DNA from: SKLM01 sp964450435
GTDB taxonomy: Bacteria; Chloroflexota; Anaerolineae; B4-G1
NCBI GenBank assembly: GCA_964450435.1
Contig: CAYVCX010000007.1
Location: 1-64,000, forward strand
Direction of reading: 5' to 3'
Length of the DNA: 64,000 bases
Shown: piece by piece, positions 24,066-32,735 of the stretch
Position numbering within the stretch: position 1 is the first letter of the stretch
Layout: the number at the start of each line of letters is the position of its first letter
Made by a program: the position numbers and the translations under genes
Notes under the pieces: generated by a model
Told to the model about the DNA's origin: nothing
What the model saw: the letters and a program-made list of their open reading frames with translations, nothing else
The model's database searches: none

Positions 24066-27000
24066 GAGAGCCCTCGGGTGTCGGTCTCTTCCACAGGGCA
24101 GGCAGGGCAACCACCCTGGTCCTGGCGGCGTGGCTTGCCTGCGGGATAGCCGTCGTCCCGCTCCGTCGGGTTGTCGGACCGGCGGCGGCAGCGCTGGCAA
24201 CCTTGCCCATCCTCGTCACTGCCTGGACCTTCGGAACAGCAGGCGGTGTCATAGCCGGTGCGCTGGCCTTCCCGGCGTGCGTCTGGCTGATGACCCTGAC
24301 TGGTGAGTCGGCTACCTCCACGTTGGATGCCGGGGGACTGGCAGGCTGGGGCATCCTCTTGCTAGGGGGGGCGGTCGTCGGCCGGATCCGTGGCCTGCAG
24401 TCACAGATAGAAAAGTCCCGTGCAGAACGGGAAGATGTCGAGGAGGCACTAGGCCAGGAAATCGCGCGTGAGCGAAGGGTCACCCGGACCTTGCTGGAGA
24501 CGGCGGAGATCCTGAGCACGACACTGCGGTTCGACGGGGTCCTGGAACGAGTTCTGGACCAATTCCATCAAGTGATACCGTACGACACAGCATCGGTGTT
24601 CCTGATTCACGGCGAACAGTGTCAGATCGCAGCATGCCGCGGGCCAGATCGCGCAGCGCGCTGGCAGATCTCGACCCTGGAGGACGTCCCTCACATACAG
24701 CAGGTGGTGGAGGCACGACACCCGGTGGTGCTCACAGACGTTGGCGGAGAACCAGGTACGCACATGCCGGACGATCTGATGGGGGTTCGGTCCTGGATGG
24801 GAGTGCCTGTAATAGCCCAGGACAGCGTGATAGGGGTACTCACGATGCGATCCCGCTGTGGCGCGATCGACGAGGAGACGGAACGATTGGCATCGGCTCT
24901 TGCACAGCAGGCCGGGATGGCCCTCGAGAACTCGCGCCTCTACGAACAGATGCGGGCTCAGCTACGGGACGGCACCATCCTGCAGGAGGTGACCGCGGCG
25001 ATATCCTCGACGCTGGACGCGGATAAGGTACTGAGCTACGTGGCGCACAGCTTGTGTGAAATACTCCAAGCCACGAGCGTGGAGATTTTCGGCGTCGAGG
25101 AAGGCGGTGAGGTTGCCGCGGCGATCACCAGCTACGCCAGCGAGCGTGCGACGGAGGCAGAGCGGGGGCTCGAGCCAGGGCGGAGGGAGCGGTTGGATTC
25201 GATACCAGGGGCAACAGACGCTCTGGAGCGGCAGCAGCCCGTGCAGATGAGGAGAGGCGACCCGCACCTGGATGCGGGTACCAGGGCCAGGCTTGAGGAG
25301 CAGAACGCGGCAGCGCTGCTCCTGCTGCCGATGGTGATCCAGAACCGCGCCCTGGGATTCGCGCGGGTGTGGGACAGCGGAACGGCCCGCGGATTCAGCC
25401 GCCGCCAGATTACCGCAGGTCGGACTCTGGCCCATCAGACTGCGATCGCGATGGACAACGCGCGTCTGTTCGAACAGACGAAGGCTGCCTTGCTGGAGAC
25501 CCGGGCTCTCTACCGCACGAGTTCTTCGCTCATCACCCAAAAGAACGTGGAGGACATACTCCAGACACTGGTCGACGAGGTGGTCGAAGCTCTGGCGGCC
25601 GACGGGGCCACGGTGGTGACCATGGACGTGGAAGCTAGCCGAGTGAAAAGCTTCGTGGCAGGAGGGCCCGGTTCTGATCAGGTTGTAGCCGTGTCGTTCA
25701 ACGAACTCTGGAACGGGTTGACGGGCTGGGCGCTGCGAGAGCGGAAACCAGCCTTATCGCCAAAGGGACAGCCGGACCCCCGGGAGGACAAGCGGGCGCA
25801 GAAGCGCCGCAAGGAGGCCAACTGCGGATCGATCATCGTGGCACCGCTCGTCTATCGAGACAAGCCGCTGGGGACGATGACGGTGATGAACCGACCCGAC
25901 CAGCGCGATTTCACAGAGAAAGACGTGGAGCTGATGATGGCATTTGCCAATCAGGCCGCCGCGGCCCTGGAGAACTCCCGTCTCATCGACGAGACTCAGC
26001 ACAGGGCAAACCGGCTTGCCGGCGCAGCGGAGGTTGCCCGTCACGCCACGGCGATAACGGATCGAGAACAGCTCCTAGAGGTGGTCGTCGACCTGATTCG
26101 AGAGCAGTTCGGCTTCCGATTGGCCAGCGTGTTCCTCGTCGACGAGGCGAGGGAGGAGCTGTACCCGGTTGCGGCGACGGAGGGTTTCTGGGAGGTGATC
26201 CCTGACGGCTACCGGCAGTCGATAGGCTGGGGAGCCATGGGCAAGGCAGCTGAGAGCGGGAAGCCCGTGCTGATCACGGATGTCAGCGAGAGTACGGTGG
26301 CGCGCCGGGTCGGTGACTGGCTCTCGCCTTCGTCTTTGTCGGTGCCGATCCAGATGGGCGGAGAAGTCCTGGGCGTGCTAGAGGTGGAGGGCGACACAGT
26401 CAGCGCGTTTGACGAGAACGATCAACTGGCGCTGGAGATCATCGCCGATCAGATTGCGATCGCGTACCAAAACGCGGAGCTGTTGAGTGAGACGCGGTCA
26501 CGGGTAACAGACCTTCAGCTGCTCCACGACGTGAGCCTGGCAGCGGCTTCAAGCAGCCACGTACAGGAGACGCTGCAGGCCGCCGTCGAAGCCCTGGCCG
26601 CTGCTTGGACAGAGACACAGATCGCGATCCAACTGATCGACAAAGAGAGCGGTATGCTGCGGACGAAGGCAAGCGTAGGATACCCGGCGAAACGGGCTGA
26701 GGACATGGATCTGCCACTGGGCGCAGGAATCACGGGGTGGGTCGCCGAGCACGGCGGGCCAGTTCTGTCACCGAACGTGCGGGAGGATCGGCGGTACTAC
26801 GAGGTGAATCGCGCGACCCAATCTGAGCTGTGTGTACCGCTGAGCGCCGGGAGCGGGATTATCGGCACGCTGAACGTGGAGAGTGCTGAGATTGACGCGT
26901 TTTCGCTCGACGACCAACGGCTGCTAACCACCCTGGCAAGCAATCTGGCGATGTTGATCGAGCGCGCACGCCTATTTGAGGAGATTGAGGAGGCCCGAGG

Positions 27001-28333
27001 GGAGCTTGAGAGCCGCGCCGAAGCGCTGGAAGCTGCAAACGCCCGTCTCCAGGAGCTGGACCGGCTCAAGAGCGAGTTCCTGGCAACTATGAGCCACGAA
27101 CTCCGCACACCGCTCAACTCGGTGATCGGTTTCTCCGAGGTGCTTATGGACGGGCTGCTGGGCGAGATGCCACCCGACCAGCAAGAATGCGTGGAGAGCA
27201 TCTACACGAGCGGCGAGCACTTGTTGGCTTTGATCAACGACGTGCTGGACCTGTCGAAGATCGAGGCAGGGCACATGGAGCTGGCTGTGGAGCCCGTGGA
27301 CGTGAGAGAGCTGGTTGAGGATGTGAAGAAGACAGTCCGAGCGATGGTGGAGGAGAAATCGCAGACGTTTGCCGTGGAGCTGGAGGACGGTTTGCCCCCC
27401 CTCAGGGCGGACCGCGTCCGTCTGCGGCAGGTACTGCTCAACTTGCTGAGCAACGCGCACAAATTCACGTCTGAGAAGGGCGAGATCACACTCTCCTGCA
27501 GGCTGGCCGATAAAGCCACGATGGCGTTCTCGGTGACCGACACCGGGATGGGCATCAAGCCTGAGGATCAGGCGATTATCTTCGACGAATTTCGGCAGGC
27601 AAGCGGGTCGGCCGGGCGCGAGGTGGAAGGGACCGGGCTGGGCCTGGCGATCAGCAAGCATCTGGTGGAGATGCACGACGGGAGCATCTGGCTGGAGAGC
27701 GAGTATGGAGCAGGGGCGACGTTCTCCTTCCTCGTACCGCTGGCCGGGCCATCAGCCGACACGGACGGAGCAAGGGACGCGAAGACAATTGCGCCTTCTG
27801 CAGCAGTGCTGGTGATTGAGGACGATCGGGCGTTCAACAACCTGCTGGCCGTCTACCTGCGTCAGGGGGGCTTCCATCCTGTCCAATACTATGACAACAC
27901 GGACGTGTTACCCGCAGCCCGGGAGTGGAGCCCTACGTTGATTGTCCTCGAGATCAGGATGGCCGAAAGGAGCGCTTGGGAGAACCTGCGACAGCTCAAA
28001 TCGGACCCTGATACCAGGGACATCCCGGTGCTGCTCATCTCAGCGCTGGCGGACGGCCAGAAGGCGCTGGTGCTGGGCGCTGCGGAGCAAGTGACGAAAG
28101 GGAGCGCGCAAGGGGACAGCCTGGACGAGTTTGAGGGCTTCGAGGGGGATCTGGTCGAGGATGCGGACGGTCTGATCTCCGTACCAGGCAGCGCGGGGAG
28201 AGGCACTCTCTGCGCATCTGTCCTCAGGCACGAGACGTCTCAGGATCTGGAGGAAAATCCGCAGGAGGAGAGGGTGCTGGCCCCAGGGGATCTGGTGCAG
28301 GACGTGCGCCGCCTGGTACTGACCGGGCGGTGA
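24062..28333 (+). CDS. membrane multi-GAF hybrid histidine kinase with Asp-to-Glu receiver
   Basis: 1423 residues. About four N-terminal membrane helices (10-115) and a coiled coil come first. They are followed by five GAF domains (about 150-298, 306-470, 484-640, 657-806, 820-973) and a second coiled coil. The HisKA domain has the phospho-acceptor His1012 in ATMSHELRTPLNSVIGFSE. The HATPase has LLNLLSNAHKF, DTGMGIKPED and GTGLGLAISKHL. The C-terminal receiver has the acidic pair VIEDDR, but Glu1297 (LIVLEIRMAE) stands where the phospho-Asp should be. The kinase core looks active; the receiver cannot be phosphorylated normally. The GAF array suggests it integrates several small-molecule, light or redox signals (inference). 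Its output partner may be the coupled HTH protein. Confidence 0.93.
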   Translation: MREPSGVGLFHRAGRATTLVLAAWLACGIAVVPLRRVVGPAAAALATLPILVTAWTFGTAGGVIAGALAFPACVWLMTLTGESATSTLDAGGLAGWGILLLGGAVVGRIRGLQSQIEKSRAEREDVEEALGQEIARERRVTRTLLETAEILSTTLRFDGVLERVLDQFHQVIPYDTASVFLIHGEQCQIAACRGPDRAARWQISTLEDVPHIQQVVEARHPVVLTDVGGEPGTHMPDDLMGVRSWMGVPVIAQDSVIGVLTMRSRCGAIDEETERLASALAQQAGMALENSRLYEQMRAQLRDGTILQEVTAAISSTLDADKVLSYVAHSLCEILQATSVEIFGVEEGGEVAAAITSYASERATEAERGLEPGRRERLDSIPGATDALERQQPVQMRRGDPHLDAGTRARLEEQNAAALLLLPMVIQNRALGFARVWDSGTARGFSRRQITAGRTLAHQTAIAMDNARLFEQTKAALLETRALYRTSSSLITQKNVEDILQTLVDEVVEALAADGATVVTMDVEASRVKSFVAGGPGSDQVVAVSFNELWNGLTGWALRERKPALSPKGQPDPREDKRAQKRRKEANCGSIIVAPLVYRDKPLGTMTVMNRPDQRDFTEKDVELMMAFANQAAAALENSRLIDETQHRANRLAGAAEVARHATAITDREQLLEVVVDLIREQFGFRLASVFLVDEAREELYPVAATEGFWEVIPDGYRQSIGWGAMGKAAESGKPVLITDVSESTVARRVGDWLSPSSLSVPIQMGGEVLGVLEVEGDTVSAFDENDQLALEIIADQIAIAYQNAELLSETRSRVTDLQLLHDVSLAAASSSHVQETLQAAVEALAAAWTETQIAIQLIDKESGMLRTKASVGYPAKRAEDMDLPLGAGITGWVAEHGGPVLSPNVREDRRYYEVNRATQSELCVPLSAGSGIIGTLNVESAEIDAFSLDDQRLLTTLASNLAMLIERARLFEEIEEARGELESRAEALEAANARLQELDRLKSEFLATMSHELRTPLNSVIGFSEVLMDGLLGEMPPDQQECVESIYTSGEHLLALINDVLDLSKIEAGHMELAVEPVDVRELVEDVKKTVRAMVEEKSQTFAVELEDGLPPLRADRVRLRQVLLNLLSNAHKFTSEKGEITLSCRLADKATMAFSVTDTGMGIKPEDQAIIFDEFRQASGSAGREVEGTGLGLAISKHLVEMHDGSIWLESEYGAGATFSFLVPLAGPSADTDGARDAKTIAPSAAVLVIEDDRAFNNLLAVYLRQGGFHPVQYYDNTDVLPAAREWSPTLIVLEIRMAERSAWENLRQLKSDPDTRDIPVLLISALADGQKALVLGAAEQVTKGSAQGDSLDEFEGFEGDLVEDADGLISVPGSAGRGTLCASVLRHETSQDLEENPQEERVLAPGDLVQDVRRLVLTGR

Positions 28334-28554
28334 GCAAGTGGCGGATGTCGGACTTGACAGACCTGGCGCACGTGAGCGGCCTGACCTGGACAGAAGTAGG
28401 GGTGCGAGGTGACGAAGGGCTGGTCGTCAGGGAATGGGAGGCGCATTCGCAACAGGGGAGCGCTTGGCGACGAACGGTGCGAGACTCGGGCCGACGTTGC
28501 GTGAGGGACAGCGGTAAGGGCGGCCCGCCTGCTCCCCGCACGCGGAGGGTTTGA
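28330..28554 (+). CDS. possible small coupled ORF after the kinase
   Basis: A 74-codon ORF whose GTG overlaps the kinase TGA (GTGA), a coupling arrangement used repeatedly in this window. The first half (MSDLTDLAHVSGLTWTEVGV) looks plausible. The second half is Arg/Gly-rich and may be noise. No family recognised. Confidence 0.25.
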   Translation: MSKWRMSDLTDLAHVSGLTWTEVGVRGDEGLVVREWEAHSQQGSAWRRTVRDSGRRCVRDSGKGGPPAPRTRRV

Positions 28555-28586
28555 CGAGACCTTCGCGAGATGACAGAGACGCGGAC

Positions 28587-29507
28587 CTAGCGGGGGTCGG
28601 GCTCCACATGCACGAAAGCGAGATCGACGCTGGACAAGGCCTCAACCCGGGCTTCTACGCGCTCCCCGATGGCGTGCGCCTCGCGAAGGGTGATCTCAGC
28701 GTCGACGTCGATGTGCATATCGACACGCAGCTCCGGGCCGACGTGGTCGGCGATGACCTGATGGACGTCCAGAACCCCGGGCACGGAGGATGCCGCAGCA
28801 ACGATATCCGCCGTCACCTGCGCCGACGCGCCACGTCCGGTGAGGTAGCCCAGGTTCTCGCGGACGATGTCCCAGATGGCGCGCAGGATCCAAAGTGCCA
28901 CGACGATCCCGGCGAGGGGGTCGAGAAGCGGGTGGAAGAGATTAGAACCGATCACGCCCACGAGGGCGGCCGCTGAGGCAAGGACATCAGCCAGGTTATC
29001 ACGAGCACTGGCGCGGAGGGCGGGGCTGTCGGCCCTCTTGCCGGCGTCCAGGACGAGGTGGTACATCACGACCTTCAACAGCGCGCCGCCCAGTAAGACG
29101 ACGATGGCCCAACGTGGTGGTACAGCCGCGGCCTGGACTCGCAGGCGCTCAACAGCCTCTCTGACGGCAGCGTATCCGGCCAACGCCATGACGACACCAA
29201 TGAGCAGGCTGACCAGCGGTTCGAAGCGGCTATGGCCCTGGGGATGGTCTCGGTCAGCCGGCTGCCGTGCGAGGTAGAGGCCGAGAGCCATGAAGAGGCT
29301 ATAGAGCGTGTCGGAGAGGGAATTGGCGGCATCGGACAGCACGGCGCTACTGCCCGAGACCCACGCGACACCCCCTTTAGAGACAGCCAGGAAGAGGTTG
29401 CCGGCGACGGCGATCAGGACGGCGCGGCGGTAGAGACGCTGTCTCAGTTCGTCGCGCTGCTCGCGGCGCACGCTCCTCACTTCGTCAGGCAGTTGGTCGG
29501 TCGACAT
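28587..29507 (-). CDS. cation diffusion facilitator (CDF) metal exporter
   Basis: A proton-coupled divalent metal efflux transporter of 306 residues. Six membrane helices are followed by a cytoplasmic ferredoxin-like domain (TADIVAAASSVPGVLDVHQV). The TM2 signature is SDAANSLSDTLYSL, and DHPQGHSRFEPL lies in the loop after it. TM5 has ASARDNLADVLAS. The usual His in the HxxxD positions is Asn (TM2) or Asn/Asp (TM5), which fits Fe/Mn-type rather than Zn-type CDFs; specificity is inferred. Convergent with the kinase gene. Confidence 0.9.
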   Translation of the reverse strand: MSTDQLPDEVRSVRREQRDELRQRLYRRAVLIAVAGNLFLAVSKGGVAWVSGSSAVLSDAANSLSDTLYSLFMALGLYLARQPADRDHPQGHSRFEPLVSLLIGVVMALAGYAAVREAVERLRVQAAAVPPRWAIVVLLGGALLKVVMYHLVLDAGKRADSPALRASARDNLADVLASAAALVGVIGSNLFHPLLDPLAGIVVALWILRAIWDIVRENLGYLTGRGASAQVTADIVAAASSVPGVLDVHQVIADHVGPELRVDMHIDVDAEITLREAHAIGERVEARVEALSSVDLAFVHVEPDPR

Positions 29508-29578
29508 GGGTCATCGCAGACTCGGGTAGCGAGGAGCCAAGCGGATCGAGGATGGACGCTGCACCTCGCGACGCCCCG

Positions 29579-29607
29579 ATCATAGCACGTCCAACCCGCT
29601 TGGACAA
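29579..29607 (-). promoter_or_regulatory. CDF transporter promoter
   Basis: TTGTCC (29602-29607), a 17-bp spacer and TATGAT (29579-29584) preceded by TG-n (extended -10). The leader is about 65-70 nt. Confidence 0.55.
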
Positions 29608-29744
29608 CTCATCTCCCTTCCGCAAACAGAGAACCGACCCTTCGGCACTATGTCTCGTACGCATAGTCTCCCTGTACGCCCAAACACCTGATAACGATGG
29701 GTTGGCCCGTACACCTTGACGTCCTACCGCGTTGCAGTGTTGTG

Positions 29745-29753
29745 TGCTACAAT
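29745..29753 (+). promoter_or_regulatory. extended -10 promoter of maf
   Basis: TG-c-TACAAT (29745-29753). No good -35 lies at 16-18 bp, which is common for extended -10 promoters. The ATG follows 10 bases later (29764), so the mRNA is nearly leaderless. Confidence 0.5.
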
Positions 29754-29763
29754 AACAGGTGAG

Positions 29764-30432
29764 ATGGATGAATTCGACCTGATCTTGGCTTCGCAATCCC
29801 CTCGCCGCCGCGAACTCCTGAAGCTGTTGGGCTTGCCCTTCGGGGTGACGGCGTCCGACGTACCGGAGGCCCACGAGGCCGACGAGACCCCAGCCGAGCT
29901 GGTGACCCGACTGAGCCGCGCGAAGGCGCGGGACGTCGAGCTAGACGGACGGCACCGGGCGCTGGTGATCGCCTGCGATACGGTTGTCGCGCTGGACGAG
30001 GGCCGCGGAGAGGCCGAGATTCTGGGCAAGCCGCGAGACGGAGAGGAGGCAACGGCCATGCTCCAGTCCCTGCGCGGGCGGTCTCACATCGTGTACAGCG
30101 CTGTGACGGTGTGGAACCCAGCCCGGGGAGAGACGACGGATCTGGTGGAGACCCGGCTGACGATGCGGCCCTACAGCGAAGACGAGATCAAGCCCTATGT
30201 GGCGAGTGGAGACCCGCTGGATAAGGCCGGTGCCTACGCGATCCAACACGAAGGCTTCGACCCGGTAGATGATATTGAGGGCTGCTACGCAAGCGTGATG
30301 GGACTGCCGCTGTGCCATCTGGCGCGCCGCCTGCGCCACTGGGGAGTTGAGGCCAGCGCCCACGTGCCGACGGCCTGCCAGGCCTACACAGGCAACCGCT
30401 GCGCCATTTACCGGGAGATCATACGATCCTGA
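29764..30432 (+). CDS. maf: Maf/YceF family nucleotide pyrophosphatase
   Basis: Maf proteins hydrolyse dTTP, UTP or modified NTPs to monophosphates and are linked to division control. The N-terminus LILASQSPRRRELLKLLG (residues 4-21) carries the SxRR motif. CDTVVALD and KAGAYAIQHEGF follow as expected. The 222 residues include about 25 more than usual at the C-terminus. ATG 29764 is the family start. Its stop shares one base with the PBP start (TGATG), tying it to cell-wall synthesis. Confidence 0.93.
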   Translation: MDEFDLILASQSPRRRELLKLLGLPFGVTASDVPEAHEADETPAELVTRLSRAKARDVELDGRHRALVIACDTVVALDEGRGEAEILGKPRDGEEATAMLQSLRGRSHIVYSAVTVWNPARGETTDLVETRLTMRPYSEDEIKPYVASGDPLDKAGAYAIQHEGFDPVDDIEGCYASVMGLPLCHLARRLRHWGVEASAHVPTACQAYTGNRCAIYREIIRS

Positions 30433-32651
30433 TGACCTGGCTGAGACACCCGCCCAAGTCCCAAGCCCGCCGGTTGGTGAGTGTGGGGATGACCTTGGTC
30501 GTCCTGACGGCGGCCTGCGGTGCCTTCCCGGCCCCACAGGTATCGCCCCAGTCGACGGTGACGCCGGCCGACGACCCAACGGCAATACCGGCGTCCGCTT
30601 CACCGGAGGCGACCGCCGCCGCGTTCCTGGGAAGCTGGGAGGCCGGTGAGTACCCGACGATGTACGCCCTGCTCTCGCCAGCAAGCCAGGCCACGATCAG
30701 TGGAGGGGCGTTCGCGCAGCGATACCGGGACGCGCTGTCCAGTGCCTCGGTGATCACGGTCACCACGCACCTGAAGTCAGTACTACGCGAAGGCGAACAG
30801 GCCAGCGTTGAGTTCGACGTGACGCTGGGGACAGCGCTCTTCGGAACGCTGACGACAGACAACAGCATGCCACTGCGCCTACACGGCCGTACGTGGCGAG
30901 TCGAGTGGGATGCCGGGCTGATCTGGCCCCAACTGGCCGGAGGCCAGTATTTCCGCACCAACCATCGAATTCCGGTGCGGGCAAACGTGTACGACAGAGA
31001 TGGCCTGGGCCTGGCGACGCAAGGGAAGATTGTGACCATCGGCGTGATCCCGGGCCAGATCACCGACGAGCCCGCCCTGCTGGAGATCCTGGCGTCGGTG
31101 ACGGGTCTTTCGGCCGACGTCATCAAAGCTCGGTACGCCTCGGCCAATCCAGACTGGAAGGTACCCATTGCCGACATACCGGCGGAGGTGAGCGTTGACC
31201 AAAACGAAGCGCTAGCCTCGCTGTCAGGGGTGTACCGCGAGGAGAAGCAGGGACGGACGTATCCCCACGGAGAAGCGACAGGCCACGTAGCGGGTTGGGT
31301 GGCACCCGTGCCAGCAGAGGAATTGACAGCTTACCAGAGGCGGGGGTACCGCGGCGACGAGATGGTGGGCGTGGCGGGGCTGGAGGGCTGGGGTGAGGAG
31401 ATCCTAGCGGGGCAGCACGGAGGTACTCTCTTCGTGGTGACGGCAGCCGGCGAGGCGGTGGCCGAACTGAGCCAACGGGACGCGGTGTCGGGCCGCTCCA
31501 TCTATACGACACTGGATCGTGACTTCCAGGAAAAGGTGCAGCAGATTCTGGGGGACCGGGAGGGGGCCATCGCCGTACTCGACGTTCACAGCGGCGCGAT
31601 ACGCGCCCTCGTCAGCGGTCCCGGTTTCGATCCCAACGTCCTGGTGGGGCCGGTGGCGGCCGAGGCCCGTTCCCAGGTCCTGACCGATCCGCGGCATCCA
31701 TTGTTCAACCGCGCCACGCAGGGTACGTACCCGACCGGATCGGTGTTCAAGATCGTGACGATGTCGGCGGGGATGGAAGCCGGCGGCCTGGATCCGGTGG
31801 GATCGACGTTTCACTGCCCAGGCTACTGGGACGGTCTGGGGGTGGGCGCGCGGAAGTACTGCTGGAAGGCAGCGGGTCACGGGCAGATCACGCTGCAAGA
31901 CGGGCTCACAGCCTCCTGCAACGTCACGTTCTACAACGTGGGCAAGACGCTGCACGAGCTGGATCCGGAGATTCTGCCTCAGTTCGGAATTGCGTTTGGC
32001 CTCGGCGAACCCACCGGACTGGTAGGCCTGGTGGAGGAGACGGGGCTGATGCCAGGACCGGAATGGAAGAGGACGGCCCTGGACGAACTGTGGTACCCGG
32101 GGGACACGGTCAATCTGGCCATCGGCCAGGGGTATATGCGGGCCACGCCGCTGCAGGTGGCGCGGATAATGAGCGCCGTCGCCAACGGTGGGACGTTGTA
32201 TCGCCCCTTCATAGTCAAGCGCATCGAGGGGAACGAACAGTATGAGGAGGAGGTGACGGAACCAGAGGCCGTGGGCACGCTTCCGGTGAGCGACGAGCGC
32301 TTGGCAGCGGTGCAGGAAGGGCTGCTGGGTGTGACGTCCTCGACCACCCTCGGCACAGCGAGCCATCGGTTCAGCGGCCTGGAGATTCCCGTGGCCGGCA
32401 AGACCGGCACGGCGGAGGCAGGAGCTCCAGGGGCAAGGCCGCACTCGTGGTTCGCGGCCTACGCGCCGGCCGACGACCCGGAGATCGCGCTGGCGGTGGT
32501 GGTGGAGAACGCGGGGGAGGGATCGACGGTGGCGGCACCGCTGGCGCGCCAGGTGATCGAGGCCTACTACGGGCTGCCACTCTCCGAGCTTCCGGCCGAG
32601 GCCGAAGTGGACTACGTCCCGCCCACGCCGACGCCCACGGCGGAGCCATAG
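30432..32651 (+). CDS. class B penicillin-binding protein with MecA_N-like domain
   Basis: A peptidoglycan transpeptidase of 739 residues. A hydrophobic N-terminus ending VVLTAACG could be a signal anchor or an atypical lipobox. Residues about 52-150 form an NTF2-like (MecA_N type) domain (EATAAAFLGSWEAGEYPTMY). A PBP dimerisation domain follows, then the transpeptidase. The active-site Ser is in TYPTGSVFKIV (SxxK), SxN is TASCNVTF, and KTG is VAGKTGTAEAG. All catalytic motifs are intact. The tail YVPPTPTPTAEP is unstructured. The architecture matches PBP2a/PBP3-like enzymes. It does not by itself show beta-lactam resistance. Confidence 0.93.
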   Translation: MTWLRHPPKSQARRLVSVGMTLVVLTAACGAFPAPQVSPQSTVTPADDPTAIPASASPEATAAAFLGSWEAGEYPTMYALLSPASQATISGGAFAQRYRDALSSASVITVTTHLKSVLREGEQASVEFDVTLGTALFGTLTTDNSMPLRLHGRTWRVEWDAGLIWPQLAGGQYFRTNHRIPVRANVYDRDGLGLATQGKIVTIGVIPGQITDEPALLEILASVTGLSADVIKARYASANPDWKVPIADIPAEVSVDQNEALASLSGVYREEKQGRTYPHGEATGHVAGWVAPVPAEELTAYQRRGYRGDEMVGVAGLEGWGEEILAGQHGGTLFVVTAAGEAVAELSQRDAVSGRSIYTTLDRDFQEKVQQILGDREGAIAVLDVHSGAIRALVSGPGFDPNVLVGPVAAEARSQVLTDPRHPLFNRATQGTYPTGSVFKIVTMSAGMEAGGLDPVGSTFHCPGYWDGLGVGARKYCWKAAGHGQITLQDGLTASCNVTFYNVGKTLHELDPEILPQFGIAFGLGEPTGLVGLVEETGLMPGPEWKRTALDELWYPGDTVNLAIGQGYMRATPLQVARIMSAVANGGTLYRPFIVKRIEGNEQYEEEVTEPEAVGTLPVSDERLAAVQEGLLGVTSSTTLGTASHRFSGLEIPVAGKTGTAEAGAPGARPHSWFAAYAPADDPEIALAVVVENAGEGSTVAAPLARQVIEAYYGLPLSELPAEAEVDYVPPTPTPTAEP

Positions 32652-32674
32652 CGCCCGATCAGCGCTCGCACGGT

Positions 32675-32707
32675 CTGCACATCTGGGCGGAGCACGCCCA
32701 AGTGCAG
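32675..32707. terminator. bidirectional hairpin between convergent genes
   Basis: CTGCAC (32675-32680) pairs with GTGCAG (32702-32707), and inside it TGGGCG (32684-32689) pairs with CGCCCA (32695-32700) over a 5-nt loop. It lies between the PBP and glycosidase stops. There is no strong T-run. Confidence 0.5.
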
Positions 32708-32735
32708 CACAAGCCGAGGTTACGGCCAGACGCGT

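Noticed and set aside
28090..28333. Possible frameshift at the end of the hybrid kinase, because the receiver tail looks odd
   Set aside because: The conserved Lys segment is present and the frame stays open with biased codons to a GTGA junction; a degenerate tail is a simpler explanation.
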